This document shows positions 39,091-48,609 of a stretch of DNA of 64,000 nt, piece after piece. Made by a program: the position numbers and the translations under genes. Origin of the DNA: Amycolatopsis endophytica (lineage in GTDB: Bacteria; Actinomycetota; Actinomycetes; Mycobacteriales; Pseudonocardiaceae). The first letter of the stretch is position 1, and every line of letters begins with the position of its first letter. Below the pieces are notes generated by a model. It worked only from the letters and a program-made list of their open reading frames with translations, was not told where the DNA came from and made no database searches. Location of the stretch: contig NZ_JACCFK010000001.1 of NCBI RefSeq assembly GCF_013410405.1, positions 1,612,001 through 1,676,000 on the forward strand. The letters run 5' to 3'.

Positions 39091-39899
39091 GCCTCCACCA
39101 CCTCCAGTCCCCGCGCGCCCTTGCGCCCGGTGCGGCGCTCCAGGTACCGGGACAGGTAGCCCAGCGGGATCGTGATGATCAGGTAGCACAGCCCGGCGAG
39201 CAGGATCGGCGTCAGCGACCCGGTCGCGTTCAGGCCCTCGCGGCCGAACTTCGTCAGCTCGTACTCGTCGCGGGCCAGACCCAGCAGGTAGATCAGCGAC
39301 GAGTCCTTGGTGAGCAGGATCAGCTCGTTCGTCAGCGGCGGCAGGATGATCCGGAACGCCTGCGGAATGACGATCGAGATCATCGCGCGGCCCTGCGACA
39401 TCCCCAGCGACCGAGCCGCTTCCCGCTGCCCGGGTGGCACCGCCTGGATGCCCGCGCGGATCGTCTCCGCGATGTAGGCGGATCCGACCAGTCCCAGCGA
39501 CAGCATGACGGTCGAGTAGATGTCGAACTTCAACCCGAAGGCGAGCGGCGCACCGAATCCGAGCGTGATGAACACCAGCAGCGCGGGCACACCGCGGAAG
39601 AACTCGATGTAGACGGTCGCGATCCAGCGGTACGGCCCGACCGACGACAGCTTCATCAGGGCCAGCACGAGCCCGACGGCCAACCCGAACGCGAACCCCA
39701 GCGCCGTGTAGACGATGGTGTTGACCAGCGCCGTCGAGATGATGCCGGGGAACTGCTTGCTCGCTGCGTCCGCGTTGAAGAACGCGCGCTGGATCTCACC
39801 CCAGTCGGCCACGAAGGCCAGCACCAGGATGACGATCACCAGCAGCGCGTACTGCGCGCCCCGGAACGCCCGGGCGCGCTTACGGCGAGACATCGCCAC
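39087..39899 (-). CDS. Polar amino acid ABC transporter permease
   Basis: 270 residues, five to six helices. '[20 protein letters not shown]', '[20 protein letters not shown]' and the EAA loop '[20 protein letters not shown]' with '[20 protein letters not shown]' are typical of the HisM/GlnP/GluC family. The basic start '[14 protein letters not shown]' faces the cytosol. Only one permease gene is present where glutamate systems often have two, so the protein probably forms a homodimer. It lies between the binding protein and ATPase genes. Confidence 0.92.
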   Translation of the reverse strand: MAMSRRKRARAFRGAQYALLVIVILVLAFVADWGEIQRAFFNADAASKQFPGIISTALVNTIVYTALGFAFGLAVGLVLALMKLSSVGPYRWIATVYIEFFRGVPALLVFITLGFGAPLAFGLKFDIYSTVMLSLGLVGSAYIAETIRAGIQAVPPGQREAARSLGMSQGRAMISIVIPQAFRIILPPLTNELILLTKDSSLIYLLGLARDEYELTKFGREGLNATGSLTPILLAGLCYLIITIPLGYLSRYLERRTGRKGARGLEVVEA

Positions 39900-39927
39900 G
39901 GTGGAACTCCTCGCAGAAGTGGCGCGC

Positions 39928-40749
39928 TTACTTGCTTTCCGGCAGCTTGTTGAACCACTTCTGGTAGATCGAGTCGTAGCGGCCGTCGGCCTTGGCCGCG
40001 GTGATCACCTCGTTGACCTTGGCCAGCAGCGCGCCGTTGCCCTTGCGCACCGCGACACCGTACTGCTCACCGGTCTTGAACTCGGTGGTCACCTCGACGT
40101 CCGGGTTGGTCTTGACGAAGTCGTAGTGCACGGAATTGTCGTTGATGCCCGCGTCGATCTGACCGGTCTTGACCGCGCTCTGCTCCAGGGCGAGATCTTC
40201 GAACTGGACGATCTCGTAGCCGTACTTGTCCTTGTTCTCGGTGGCGTAGGTCTCACCGGTGGTGCCCTGCTGGACACCGAGCTTCTTGCCGCGCAGCTTC
40301 TCCAGGCTGTCGATGCCGGAGCCCTTCTTGACCAGCAGCGCCTGGTTGGCATCGAAGTAGCCGACCGAGAAGTCCATCACGGCCTGCCGCGTCGGGTTGA
40401 TCGTCATCGCCGCGGCAGCCACGTCGCACTGCCCGGTGTTGAGCGACTCCCCGGACTGGATGCCCTCGAACGGGGTGTCGAAGATCTTCTGCTTCACGCC
40501 GAGGTTCTCCGCGACGAGATTGACGAGGTCGACGTCGAAGCCGACGGTCTGGTCACCCTCGGTGAACTGGAACGGCGAGTAGGGCAGGTGCGTGCAGGTG
40601 GTGAGGAAGCCCTCTTCCTTCAGGGTGATCTCCCCGCCGGCCTGGGTGTCGCCGCCGGTGTTGACCTCCTCCGCGCAGCCCGCCGCGGTCGCGGCGACGG
40701 CCAGAGCGGCCGAAAGGACAAGCGCACTGCGTAACGATCGACGCGACAC
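39928..40749 (-). CDS. Amino acid ABC transporter substrate-binding lipoprotein
   Basis: 273 residues. A signal peptide 'RSALVLSAALAVAATAAGCA' ends in the lipobox AAGC, so the mature protein is a lipoprotein on the outer face of the membrane. The SBP_bac_3 domain follows: 'TCTHLPYSPFQFTEGDQTVG', 'FDVDLVNLVAENLG', 'GQCDVAAAAMTINPTRQAVM', 'DFSVGYFDANQALLVKKG' and 'LRGKKLGVQQGTTGETYA'. It resembles glutamate/glutamine binding proteins such as GluB. GTG 40749 has AGGAG about seven bases ahead. It is the first gene of the operon; the 208-base gap upstream should hold its promoter. Confidence 0.93.
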   Translation of the reverse strand: MSRRSLRSALVLSAALAVAATAAGCAEEVNTGGDTQAGGEITLKEEGFLTTCTHLPYSPFQFTEGDQTVGFDVDLVNLVAENLGVKQKIFDTPFEGIQSGESLNTGQCDVAAAAMTINPTRQAVMDFSVGYFDANQALLVKKGSGIDSLEKLRGKKLGVQQGTTGETYATENKDKYGYEIVQFEDLALEQSAVKTGQIDAGINDNSVHYDFVKTNPDVEVTTEFKTGEQYGVAVRKGNGALLAKVNEVITAAKADGRYDSIYQKWFNKLPESK

Positions 40750-40957
40750 GGTGTACTCCTAGTAGGTCATACTTATCGAGTGCACGCATCCTGCCACTTG
40801 TTGGTCGTCACGCACAGCATCGAGTGGCCGTGGACGCATTTCGCGTCTGCCTGGTAACCAGCCGGTAACACACGGGTGACCACCGGGGTCGTGCAGCAGA
40901 CGACGTTGCAGCGCCCTGACGCGGTGGACTGTCGGACCCACCAGCGAGAATCACGCC

Positions 40958-41482
40958 ATGTCCGTGACCGCGTTCGCCGACGAAACCAAGGCGAGCGGCT
41001 ACCTGCTCACCGTCGCCGCGCTCCTGCCGGCGGACCTGGCCGCCGCTCGCCAAGTCATGCGCGGCCTCGTGATGCCCGGCCAACGGCGCATCCACTTCTT
41101 CAAGGAGAGCGACCGGCGCCGGAAGCAGATTCTGGACGTCATCGCGGAGGTACGTCCGCGGATCGCCCTGTATGACAGCTCAGGACACCACCGGCGGCAG
41201 CAGCGAGCGGTCTGCCTCACGGCCCTGCTTGCGGACCTGGCCGCCCGGCAGGCGCGAACACTGGTTCTGGAGCGGGACGATGCGGTACTCGCCGAGGACC
41301 GCAAGGTTCTCTACCGGCTGGTGCGCGACCTGCGGTGCTCGGAAACCCTGCAGTACCGGCACCACCGCGCCCACGAAGAGCCTCTGCTCGCGATCCCCGA
41401 CGCCCTTGCGTGGTGCTGGCAACGCGGGGGCCACTGGCGGACGCGGGTGAAGGAGATGGACGCGGCGCTGAGGGTGCTCTGA
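40958..41482 (+). CDS. DUF3800-like hypothetical protein
   Basis: 174 residues. The start 'VTAFADETKASGYLLTVAAL' resembles the 'DES(G)' opening of DUF3800 (RNase H-like) proteins. 'GQRRIHFFKESDRRRKQILD', 'IALYDSSGHHRRQQRAVCLT' and 'YRHHRAHEEPLLAIPDALAW' provide further conserved-looking acidic and His residues, which could make a metal-dependent nuclease-type site. Catalysis is not proven; the family is common and often orphan in actinobacteria. There is no Shine-Dalgarno sequence before ATG 40958; GAGAAT eight bases ahead may be a -10 for a leaderless mRNA. A GC-rich hairpin follows the stop. Confidence 0.7.
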   Translation: MSVTAFADETKASGYLLTVAALLPADLAAARQVMRGLVMPGQRRIHFFKESDRRRKQILDVIAEVRPRIALYDSSGHHRRQQRAVCLTALLADLAARQARTLVLERDDAVLAEDRKVLYRLVRDLRCSETLQYRHHRAHEEPLLAIPDALAWCWQRGGHWRTRVKEMDAALRVL

Positions 41483-41484
41483 TC

Positions 41485-41512
41485 CGGGCCGGAATGCGCG
41501 AAACCCGGCCCG
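41485..41512 (+). terminator. GC-rich hairpin after the DUF3800-like gene
   Basis: CGGGCCGG and CCGGCCCG form an eight-base stem with a 12-base loop directly after the stop codon. There is no T-tract, so termination strength is uncertain. CAGGTC-TAGT-GACCTG, another small palindrome, lies at 41547-41562. Confidence 0.45.
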
Positions 41513-41611
41513 CCCACCGTCCGGAAGGCTGCCGGGTTCACTTCGACAGGTCTAGTGACCTGCGCGACCTTCACGATACTCGCGGGCGGCGCGCATCTCA
41601 AGCCGCGCGGC

Positions 41612-43039
41612 TCAGCCCCGCGCGTGGGCGTCCAGCATGTGCGCCACCGCTTCCGTGAGCCGCCGCGCCTGGGCCAGGTGCAGCCATTCGTCGGGGACGT
41701 GGGCGTTCGAGTCGGGGCCCAGTGCACCGGTGACCAGGAACTGGGCCTCCGGGTACTTCTCGCCCAGCAGGCCCATGAACGGGATCGATCCGCCGAGCCC
41801 GACGCTGCGCCACGGGGCTCCGAAGACCTCCTCGCTGACCTGCTCCAACGCGGCCGACAGCCACGGGGCAGCGTCCGGGGCGTTCCAGCCGTCGGCGGCT
41901 TCCACGCCGGACAGTTCCACCGCCGCGCCGTAGGGCACGTCCGTGGTCAGCGCCTTCTCGACAGCGGCGAGCGCGGCCGCCGAATCGGCCGTCGGGGGCA
42001 GGCGGAAGCTCAGCGCGAGCGTGGTCGAGGAGCGCAGGACGTTGCCGGCGTTCGCCGGTTCCGGGAAGCCCGCGCCACCGATCACGGACAGCGTCGGGCG
42101 CCACGACTGGTTCAGCAGCAGCTCCAGCTCGTCGTCCGACACCGGGGTCATACCGGGCATCAGCGGGAACGAACCGCTGATCGCGCCGGGGGCCACCGAC
42201 ACCGTCGCGGCAGCCTCGGAGCGGCGGTTGCCCGGGATGTCGACGTTCAGCTCGGCCAGCTTGATCGCACCCGTCGCCGCGTCCTCGATGCGGTCCAGCA
42301 GCTGCCGCAGCACGCGGAACGAGCTGGGCACGACACCGCTGGCCAGGCCGGAGTGCGCCGCGGCCGCCAGCACCCGCACCGTGACGTGCACCTGCGCCAG
42401 CCCGCGCAGGCTCGTCGTCAGCCACAGCCGCTCGTAGTCGTTGCCGCCCGAGTCCAGGCAGACCACGAACGTCACCCGGCCCAGCCGGTCGGCCAGGTGC
42501 TCCAGGTACCGCGGCAGGTCCGGGCTGCCCGACTCCTCACCGGTTTCCAGCAGGATCACCGATCGCGCATGGGCGCCGCCCGCCGCGTGCACGGCTTCCA
42601 GTGCCGCCGTCGCGGCGTAGCCGGCGTACCCGTCGTCGGCCGAGCCGCGGCCGTACAACCTGCCGTCGCGGACCACCGGGGTCCACGGGCCGAGCCCGTC
42701 GCCCCAGCCGCCGACCGGGGGCTGCTTGTCGAGGTGGCCGTAGAGCAGGACGGTGCCGCGGTCCTCCGCGCCGGGCGTCGCCGGGACATCGACCAGCAGC
42801 ACCGGACTGCGGCCGTCCACCTCGACGACGTCGATCTTCGCGCCGGGCAGGTCGCGAGCGGTGATCCACTCGCGCACGTGCCGCACGGCGGCGGCGAGAT
42901 GCCCGTTGGCCGCCCAGTCGGCGTCGAACGCCTGTGACAGGGCGGGGATCTCCACCAGGCCGGACAGGCTCGGAAGCACCTCGTCCGCCCAGAGGCGCTG
43001 AACGGTTTCACGCACGGTCGTCTGCTCCACCCGCGTCAT
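41612..43039 (-). CDS. M20-family metallopeptidase (dipeptidase type)
   Basis: 475 residues from ATG 43039. Metal ligands of the M20 family are seen in 'GTVLLYGHLDKQPPVGGW' (His and Asp), 'DGRLYGRGSADDGYAGYAAT' (bridging Asp), 'VILLETGEESGSPDLPRYL' (catalytic Glu pair) and 'VTFVVCLDSGGNDYERLWLT' (Asp). The dimerisation domain holds 'HSGLASGVVPSSFRVLRQLL', and the final metal His lies in 'LGPDSNAHVPDEWLHLAQAR'. It removes residues from dipeptides or N-acyl amino acids, probably for nutrition. AGGG lies about eight bases before ATG 43039; the open frame to 43132 has no start signal. It is divergent from the liv operon. Confidence 0.92.
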   Translation of the reverse strand: MTRVEQTTVRETVQRLWADEVLPSLSGLVEIPALSQAFDADWAANGHLAAAVRHVREWITARDLPGAKIDVVEVDGRSPVLLVDVPATPGAEDRGTVLLYGHLDKQPPVGGWGDGLGPWTPVVRDGRLYGRGSADDGYAGYAATAALEAVHAAGGAHARSVILLETGEESGSPDLPRYLEHLADRLGRVTFVVCLDSGGNDYERLWLTTSLRGLAQVHVTVRVLAAAAHSGLASGVVPSSFRVLRQLLDRIEDAATGAIKLAELNVDIPGNRRSEAAATVSVAPGAISGSFPLMPGMTPVSDDELELLLNQSWRPTLSVIGGAGFPEPANAGNVLRSSTTLALSFRLPPTADSAAALAAVEKALTTDVPYGAAVELSGVEAADGWNAPDAAPWLSAALEQVSEEVFGAPWRSVGLGGSIPFMGLLGEKYPEAQFLVTGALGPDSNAHVPDEWLHLAQARRLTEAVAHMLDAHARG

Positions 43040-43117
43040 TCTGCCAGCCCTGCGCAGGTCACAGTTCGGCTCCGCATTGGCGTCCACCCGTGACCCGTCA
43101 CCACCTTCCGTATTCAA

Positions 43118-43133
43118 TGTGATCTCAGTCACC
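43118..43133. promoter_or_regulatory. CRP/GlxR-like site upstream of the liv-type operon
   Basis: TGTGATCTCAGTCACC matches TGTGA-N6-TCACA except for the last base. It lies 49 bases before GTG 43182 and also faces the divergent M20 gene. Control by a cAMP receptor protein of the actinobacterial Crp/GlxR type is predicted. Confidence 0.6.
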
Positions 43134-43181
43134 TACTTTAGGTGCCTTTTGCCCGGTTCGATGAGGAACGGAGGGCACGCC

Positions 43182-43972
<791 letters not shown>

Positions 43973-43985
<13 letters not shown>

Positions 43986-44797
43986 CCACCAGCGACCCCG
44001 CACCCGCCCCGGAGGCCGAGTCCGAGACCGCTCCCCCGATCCTCGACGTCCGCGATCTGACGCTGCGCTTCGGCGGCGTCACGGCGCTGGACGGCGTCAG
44101 CTTCGCGGTCGGACGGGGCGAGCTGTTCGCCGTGATCGGCCCGAACGGCGCGGGCAAGACGTCCATCTTCAACTGTCTCAACGGGGTCTACCGCCCGCAG
44201 CAGGGCACGATCACGCTGGACGGAGGGAGCCTGGTCGGCCGCGCCCCGGCCGCGATCGCCGCGATGGGCGTGGCCCGCACCTTCCAGAACCTCGGCCTGT
44301 TCGAGCACCTGACTCTCGTCGAGAACCTGATGCTGGGCCGCCACCACCTGATGCGGACCGGGTTCGGCACCGGGATGCTGTGGTGGGGCCGGGCCAAGCG
44401 CGAGGAAGTCCGGCACCGCGCGGCGGTCGAGGAGATCGTCGAACTGCTCGAACTGGAGCCCTACCGCCGGATGCCCGCCGGGCTGCTCCCCTACGGCGTC
44501 GCGAAACGCGCCGAACTGGGCCGCGCGCTGGCGATGGAACCGTCGCTGCTGCTGCTCGACGAACCGGTCGCGGGCATGAACCTCGAAGAAACCGAGGACA
44601 CCGCGCGCTACCTGGTCGAGGTCCGCCGCGAGCTGGGCCTGGCGATGATCCTGGTCGAGCACGACATGCGCCTGGTGATGGACCTGGCGGACCGGGTGCT
44701 GGCGCTGGACTTCGGCGTCGCGATCGCCACCGGGAAGCCGTCGGAGATCCAGAACCACCCGGCGGTCATCGAGGCATACCTGGGCGGTGCGCGATGA
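43973..44797 (+). CDS. livG: Branched-chain-type ABC transporter ATPase (LivG class)
   Basis: 274 residues. Walker A is 'VIGPNGAGKTSIFNCLNGVY', then 'MGVARTFQNLGLFEHLTLVE', a LivG-specific insert 'NLMLGRHHLMRTGFGTGMLW', a degenerate signature region 'LLPYGVAKRAELGRALAMEP' (LPYGVAK in place of LSGGQ, as usual for LivG) and Walker B 'SLLLLDEPVAGMNLEETEDT'. GGAGG lies eight bases before ATG 43973, inside livF, so the genes overlap by 13 bases. It forms the heterodimeric motor with LivF. Confidence 0.9.
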
Positions 44798-46605
44798 GCA
44801 CGGCGCTGGCCGCACCGGCGGAAACCACGACACTGGCCGCGCGCCTGCTGGACAACGCGCGCAGCCTGGGCGACCGCACCGCGATCCGGGAGAAGCACCG
44901 TGGCCGCTGGCGCGAATGGACGTGGGCCGAGTACGCCGAGCGGGTCGCGAACGTCGCCGCGGGCCTGCGCGAGCTGGGCGTCCAGCCGGGCGACCGGGTC
45001 GCGATCCACGCGGAGAACCGGCCGGAGTGGGTCGTGGCCGATCTGGCCGTGCAGGGCATCGGCGCGATCAGCATGGGTGTCTACCCGACCTCCCCCGAGC
45101 CGGAGGTCGAGTACCTGCTGGGCCACTCCGGCGCGACGGTGCTGATCGCGGAGGACGAGGAGCAGCTGGACAAGGCGCTGGCCGTCCGCGGCAGGCTGCC
45201 GGACCTGCGGCACCTCGTCGTGATGGACCCACGCGGGGTGCGCGTCGAGGCCCGCGTGGACCTGATGACGTTCGAGCAGCTGGAAAGCCCGCGGGAAAAC
45301 GCTTTCGGCGACTACGAGCGCGCGGTGGCCGCCCTCGATCCGGACGCCACGGCCATCCTCGTCTACACCTCGGGCACGACGGGGCCGCCCAAGGGCGCGA
45401 TGATCTCGCACGCCAACCTGGTCGCGGCGGGCAGCACGTTCGTCGGCGCGCTCGGCGGCGGCCCGGACGACGAGGTCCTGTCCTACCTTCCGCTGTGCCA
45501 CATCGCGGAACGGCTGACGTCGGTGATCGACTCGGTGTGGGCCGGCGGCGTGGTCAACTTCGGCGAGGGCGGCCCGTCCTTCCCGGGCGACCTGCGCGAC
45601 GTTCAGCCGACCGTGTTCCTCGGCGTGCCGCGGGTGTGGGAGAAGATGCTGGCCGGCACCGAGATCCGGATGTCCGACGCCTCGCGTCTCAAACGCGGGC
45701 TCTACCGGTTCTGGCTGAACCGGACCCGCCGCATCGCGCCGCGCCGCATGACCGGGCGCCTGTCCGCGGGCGACAAGATCCAGCTCGCGCTGGCCGAGGT
45801 CCTCGTTTTCCGTGCCCTGCGGGAGAAACTCGGCCTCGTCCGGGTGCACACCGCGTTGTCCGGCGCCGCGCCGATCGCGCCGCAGGTGCTGGAGTGGCTG
45901 TGGGCCATCGGGGTCGGTGTGCGCGAAGGCTACGGGCAGACCGAGAACACCGCGCTGGCCACGATGACGCCGGCGGGCGACGTGCGGCTCGGCGCGGTCG
46001 GCCAACCCCTGCCGGGCGTCGAGGTGCGCATCGACGGCGACGGCGAGATCCTGACCCGCTCGGCGGGGGTGTTCCAGGGCTACTTCCGCAATCCGGCGGC
46101 CACCGCGGAGACGATCGACGCCGAGGGCTGGCTGCACACCGGTGACGTCGGCGAGATCGACGACGACGGTTTCCTGCGGATCACCGACCGCAGGAAGGAC
46201 ATCATCATCACCGCGGGCGGCAAGAACGTGTCGCCGTCGGAGATCGAGAACCGGCTCAAGGTGTCGCCGTTCGTGCGGGAGGCCGTCGTGATCGGCGACC
46301 GGCGGCGCTACCTCACCGCGCTGGTCGGCATCGAGGCCGAGACGGTCGGCAACTGGGCGACCCGGCGCGGGCTCGCGTACACGACCTACGCCGACCTCTC
46401 CGCCAAACCCGAGGTGCACGCGCTCGTGCAGCAGGTGGTCGACGAGACCAACCGGGAGTTCTCGCAGGTCGAGCAGATCAAGCGGGTCACCTTGATCGGC
46501 AAGGAACTCGACCACGAAGACGGCGAGCTGACCGCGACGCAGAAGGTCAAACGGCGCGCGATCGAGCTGCGGTTCGAGCACGAGATCGAGGTGATGTACC
46601 GATGA
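44794..46605 (+). CDS. AMP-forming long-chain-type acyl-CoA synthetase within the transporter operon
   Basis: 603 residues, ANL superfamily. The ATP-binding motif is 'ILVYTSGTTGPPKGAMISHA'. 'SYLPLCHIAERLTSVIDSVW' and 'VREGYGQTENTALATMTPAG' are typical of bacterial FadD15-like ligases, and the hinge region is 'HTGDVGEIDDDGFLRITDRR', with 'KDIIITAGGKNVSPSEIENR' following. It converts a carboxylic acid, ATP and CoA into acyl-CoA. The ATG overlaps the livG stop (ATGA), and its own stop overlaps the livH start, so it is an integral part of the operon. This suggests that the imported compound is a carboxylic acid that is activated on entry, rather than an amino acid. Confidence 0.93.
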   Translation: MSTALAAPAETTTLAARLLDNARSLGDRTAIREKHRGRWREWTWAEYAERVANVAAGLRELGVQPGDRVAIHAENRPEWVVADLAVQGIGAISMGVYPTSPEPEVEYLLGHSGATVLIAEDEEQLDKALAVRGRLPDLRHLVVMDPRGVRVEARVDLMTFEQLESPRENAFGDYERAVAALDPDATAILVYTSGTTGPPKGAMISHANLVAAGSTFVGALGGGPDDEVLSYLPLCHIAERLTSVIDSVWAGGVVNFGEGGPSFPGDLRDVQPTVFLGVPRVWEKMLAGTEIRMSDASRLKRGLYRFWLNRTRRIAPRRMTGRLSAGDKIQLALAEVLVFRALREKLGLVRVHTALSGAAPIAPQVLEWLWAIGVGVREGYGQTENTALATMTPAGDVRLGAVGQPLPGVEVRIDGDGEILTRSAGVFQGYFRNPAATAETIDAEGWLHTGDVGEIDDDGFLRITDRRKDIIITAGGKNVSPSEIENRLKVSPFVREAVVIGDRRRYLTALVGIEAETVGNWATRRGLAYTTYADLSAKPEVHALVQQVVDETNREFSQVEQIKRVTLIGKELDHEDGELTATQKVKRRAIELRFEHEIEVMYR

Positions 46606-47498
46606 CGACGTTCCTGCAGAACTGCTTCGCCGGGCTCGCGCTCGGCTCGACGTACGCGTTGGTGGCGCTGGGTTTCGTGGTCATCTACAAATCGACCGGC
46701 GTGATCAACTTCGCGCAGGGCGGGCTGTTGGCGCTGGGCGCCTACCTCGGGTACACCTTCTCCACCAACCTCGCGATCGCGTTCGGGGTGGCGATCCTGC
46801 TGGCGTGCGCGTCGGCGGCGCTGGTCGGCGCCGGGTTCGAGCGGATCGTGCTGCGGCGCATGGTCGGGCAGCCGCCGTTCGCGGTCATCATGATCACCAT
46901 CGGCCTGCTGTTCGTCCTGGAACCGCTGATCACCGCGATCTGGGGTTTCGACAACCTGCAGGTCACCAACCCGTGGAACATCCGGACGGTCGAGGCGGGC
47001 GGGATCGTCTTCGGGGTGCGGGACCTGTGGACGATCGGGCTCACGGCCGCGGTGGTGGTCGCGTTCTTCCTGTTCTTCCGCTACACCTCGCTCGGCCTGG
47101 CGATGCGGGCCACCGCGTTCGACCCGGAAGCGGCGCTGGCGCAGGGGATCAGCGCACGCCGGGTGTACGCGGTGTCGTGGGCGATCGCGTCGGCGCTGGC
47201 CGCGCTGGCCGGGATCACCATGGCGGCCGGGCCGGGCGGGCTCACCCCGTCGATCGGGTTCATCGCGCTCGCGGCGTTCCCGGCGATGATCCTCGGCGGG
47301 CTCGACTCGCCCGCGGGCGCGGTGCTCGGCGGCATCGTGATCGGGCTGGCCGAGGCGCTCACCCGCGGCTACCAGGACCAGCTGTTCTCCTGGGCAGGCG
47401 ACAACGTGTCGATCATCGTGCCCTACCTGCTGATGATCGTGATCCTGCTGATCCGGCCCTACGGCCTGCTGGGAACCAAGGACGTCCGGAGGATCTGA
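46602..47498 (+). CDS. livH: Branched-chain-type ABC transporter permease (LivH class)
   Basis: 298 residues, about eight helices. 'LALGSTYALVALGFVVIYKS', 'TGVINFAQGGLLALGAYLGY' and 'PSIGFIALAAFPAMILGGLD' with 'SPAGAVLGGIVIGLAEALTR' are the LivH hallmarks. The EAA-like loop is around 'AMRATAFDPEAALAQGISAR'. ATG overlaps the synthetase stop (ATGA) and the next gene starts on its last base. It pairs with LivM to form the channel. Confidence 0.93.
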   Translation: MTTFLQNCFAGLALGSTYALVALGFVVIYKSTGVINFAQGGLLALGAYLGYTFSTNLAIAFGVAILLACASAALVGAGFERIVLRRMVGQPPFAVIMITIGLLFVLEPLITAIWGFDNLQVTNPWNIRTVEAGGIVFGVRDLWTIGLTAAVVVAFFLFFRYTSLGLAMRATAFDPEAALAQGISARRVYAVSWAIASALAALAGITMAAGPGGLTPSIGFIALAAFPAMILGGLDSPAGAVLGGIVIGLAEALTRGYQDQLFSWAGDNVSIIVPYLLMIVILLIRPYGLLGTKDVRRI

Positions 47499-48595
47499 TG
47501 CCCAAGCCGCACCGCAACCTCGTCCGCGACTACGCCCAGGACCTGCGACTGTTCGGCTCGCCGATGTCGAAGCTCGGTCTGGTGCTGATGATCGCGGCGT
47601 TCCTGGTGCTGCCGACGGTGGTGCAGGACGATTTCTGGCTGTCCGTGCTGATCTACGCCGGCATCACGGCGGTCGGCGCGATCGGTCTCAACCTGCTCAC
47701 CGGGTACTGCGGTCAGATCTCGCTGGGGCACGCGTTCTTCATCGGCGCCGGTGCCTACGTCACGGCCAAGGCCGGTGGCGACTTCGGGCTGCCGTTCCCG
47801 TTGTGGCTGCTCGCGGCCGCCGCGGGCGGCGCCGTGCTGGGCGGGCTGATCGGCCCGTTCACGCTGCGGCTGCGCGGGCACTACCTGGCGATCGTCACAC
47901 TCGGGCTGGTGTTCCTCGGCGAGCACCTGTGGCGCAACCTCGACGACTTCACCGGCGGCAACTCCGGCACCTCGGTCGACGCCGACGTCGCGATCGGGCC
48001 GGTGAACTTCGCCGACCTGTCGATCTTCGGCGAGAGCTACTCCCGCAATCAGGGCTGGTTCTGGCTGGTGTGGACGCTGGTCGGGCTGGTCGCGCTGCTG
48101 GTGAAGAACCTGGCGCGCACCCGTCCCGGCCGTGCGCTGCAGGCGGTGCGCGACCGCGACCAGGCCGCCGAGGTGATCGGCGTGCGGGCGGGCCGGTACA
48201 AGATCGGCGCGTTCATGACCTCCAGCGCGATCGCGTCCACGGCGGGCGCGCTGTTCGGGTCCTACCAGCAGTTCGTCAGCCCCGACGAGTGGAACCTGCT
48301 GCTGTCCATCCAGTACATCGCGGTGATCATCGTGGGCGGTCTGGGCACGGTCTTCGGATCGGTGCTCGGGGCGCTGTTCGTCGGCGCGCTGCCCGCGTTG
48401 ATCGACCGCTACAGCGACGTCATACCCGGCGTCCGGACCAGCGTGGGCGATTCCGGGTTCATCAGTGTCTTCGCCCTCAACCAGGCCATCTTCGGGTTGC
48501 TGATCGTGTTGTTCCTGGTGCTCGAACCACGCGGGCTCGCGGGCATCTGGCTCCGCATCAAAACCTATTTCAAGACCTGGCCCTTCTCCTACTAA
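47498..48595 (+). CDS. livM: Branched-chain-type ABC transporter permease (LivM class)
   Basis: 365 residues. A charged N-terminus is followed by about nine helices. 'AIGLNLLTGYCGQISLGHAF' and 'FIGAGAYVTAKAGGDFGLPF' are the LivM signature, 'LRLRGHYLAIVTLGLVFLGE' follows, and the EAA-like loop 'ALQAVRDRDQAAEVIGVRAG' contacts the ATPases. The start shares its A with the livH stop (TGATG), and GGAGG lies about seven bases ahead. Confidence 0.93.
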   Translation: MPKPHRNLVRDYAQDLRLFGSPMSKLGLVLMIAAFLVLPTVVQDDFWLSVLIYAGITAVGAIGLNLLTGYCGQISLGHAFFIGAGAYVTAKAGGDFGLPFPLWLLAAAAGGAVLGGLIGPFTLRLRGHYLAIVTLGLVFLGEHLWRNLDDFTGGNSGTSVDADVAIGPVNFADLSIFGESYSRNQGWFWLVWTLVGLVALLVKNLARTRPGRALQAVRDRDQAAEVIGVRAGRYKIGAFMTSSAIASTAGALFGSYQQFVSPDEWNLLLSIQYIAVIIVGGLGTVFGSVLGALFVGALPALIDRYSDVIPGVRTSVGDSGFISVFALNQAIFGLLIVLFLVLEPRGLAGIWLRIKTYFKTWPFSY

Positions 48596-48609
48596 GTCCA
48601 GGAGGCGTC

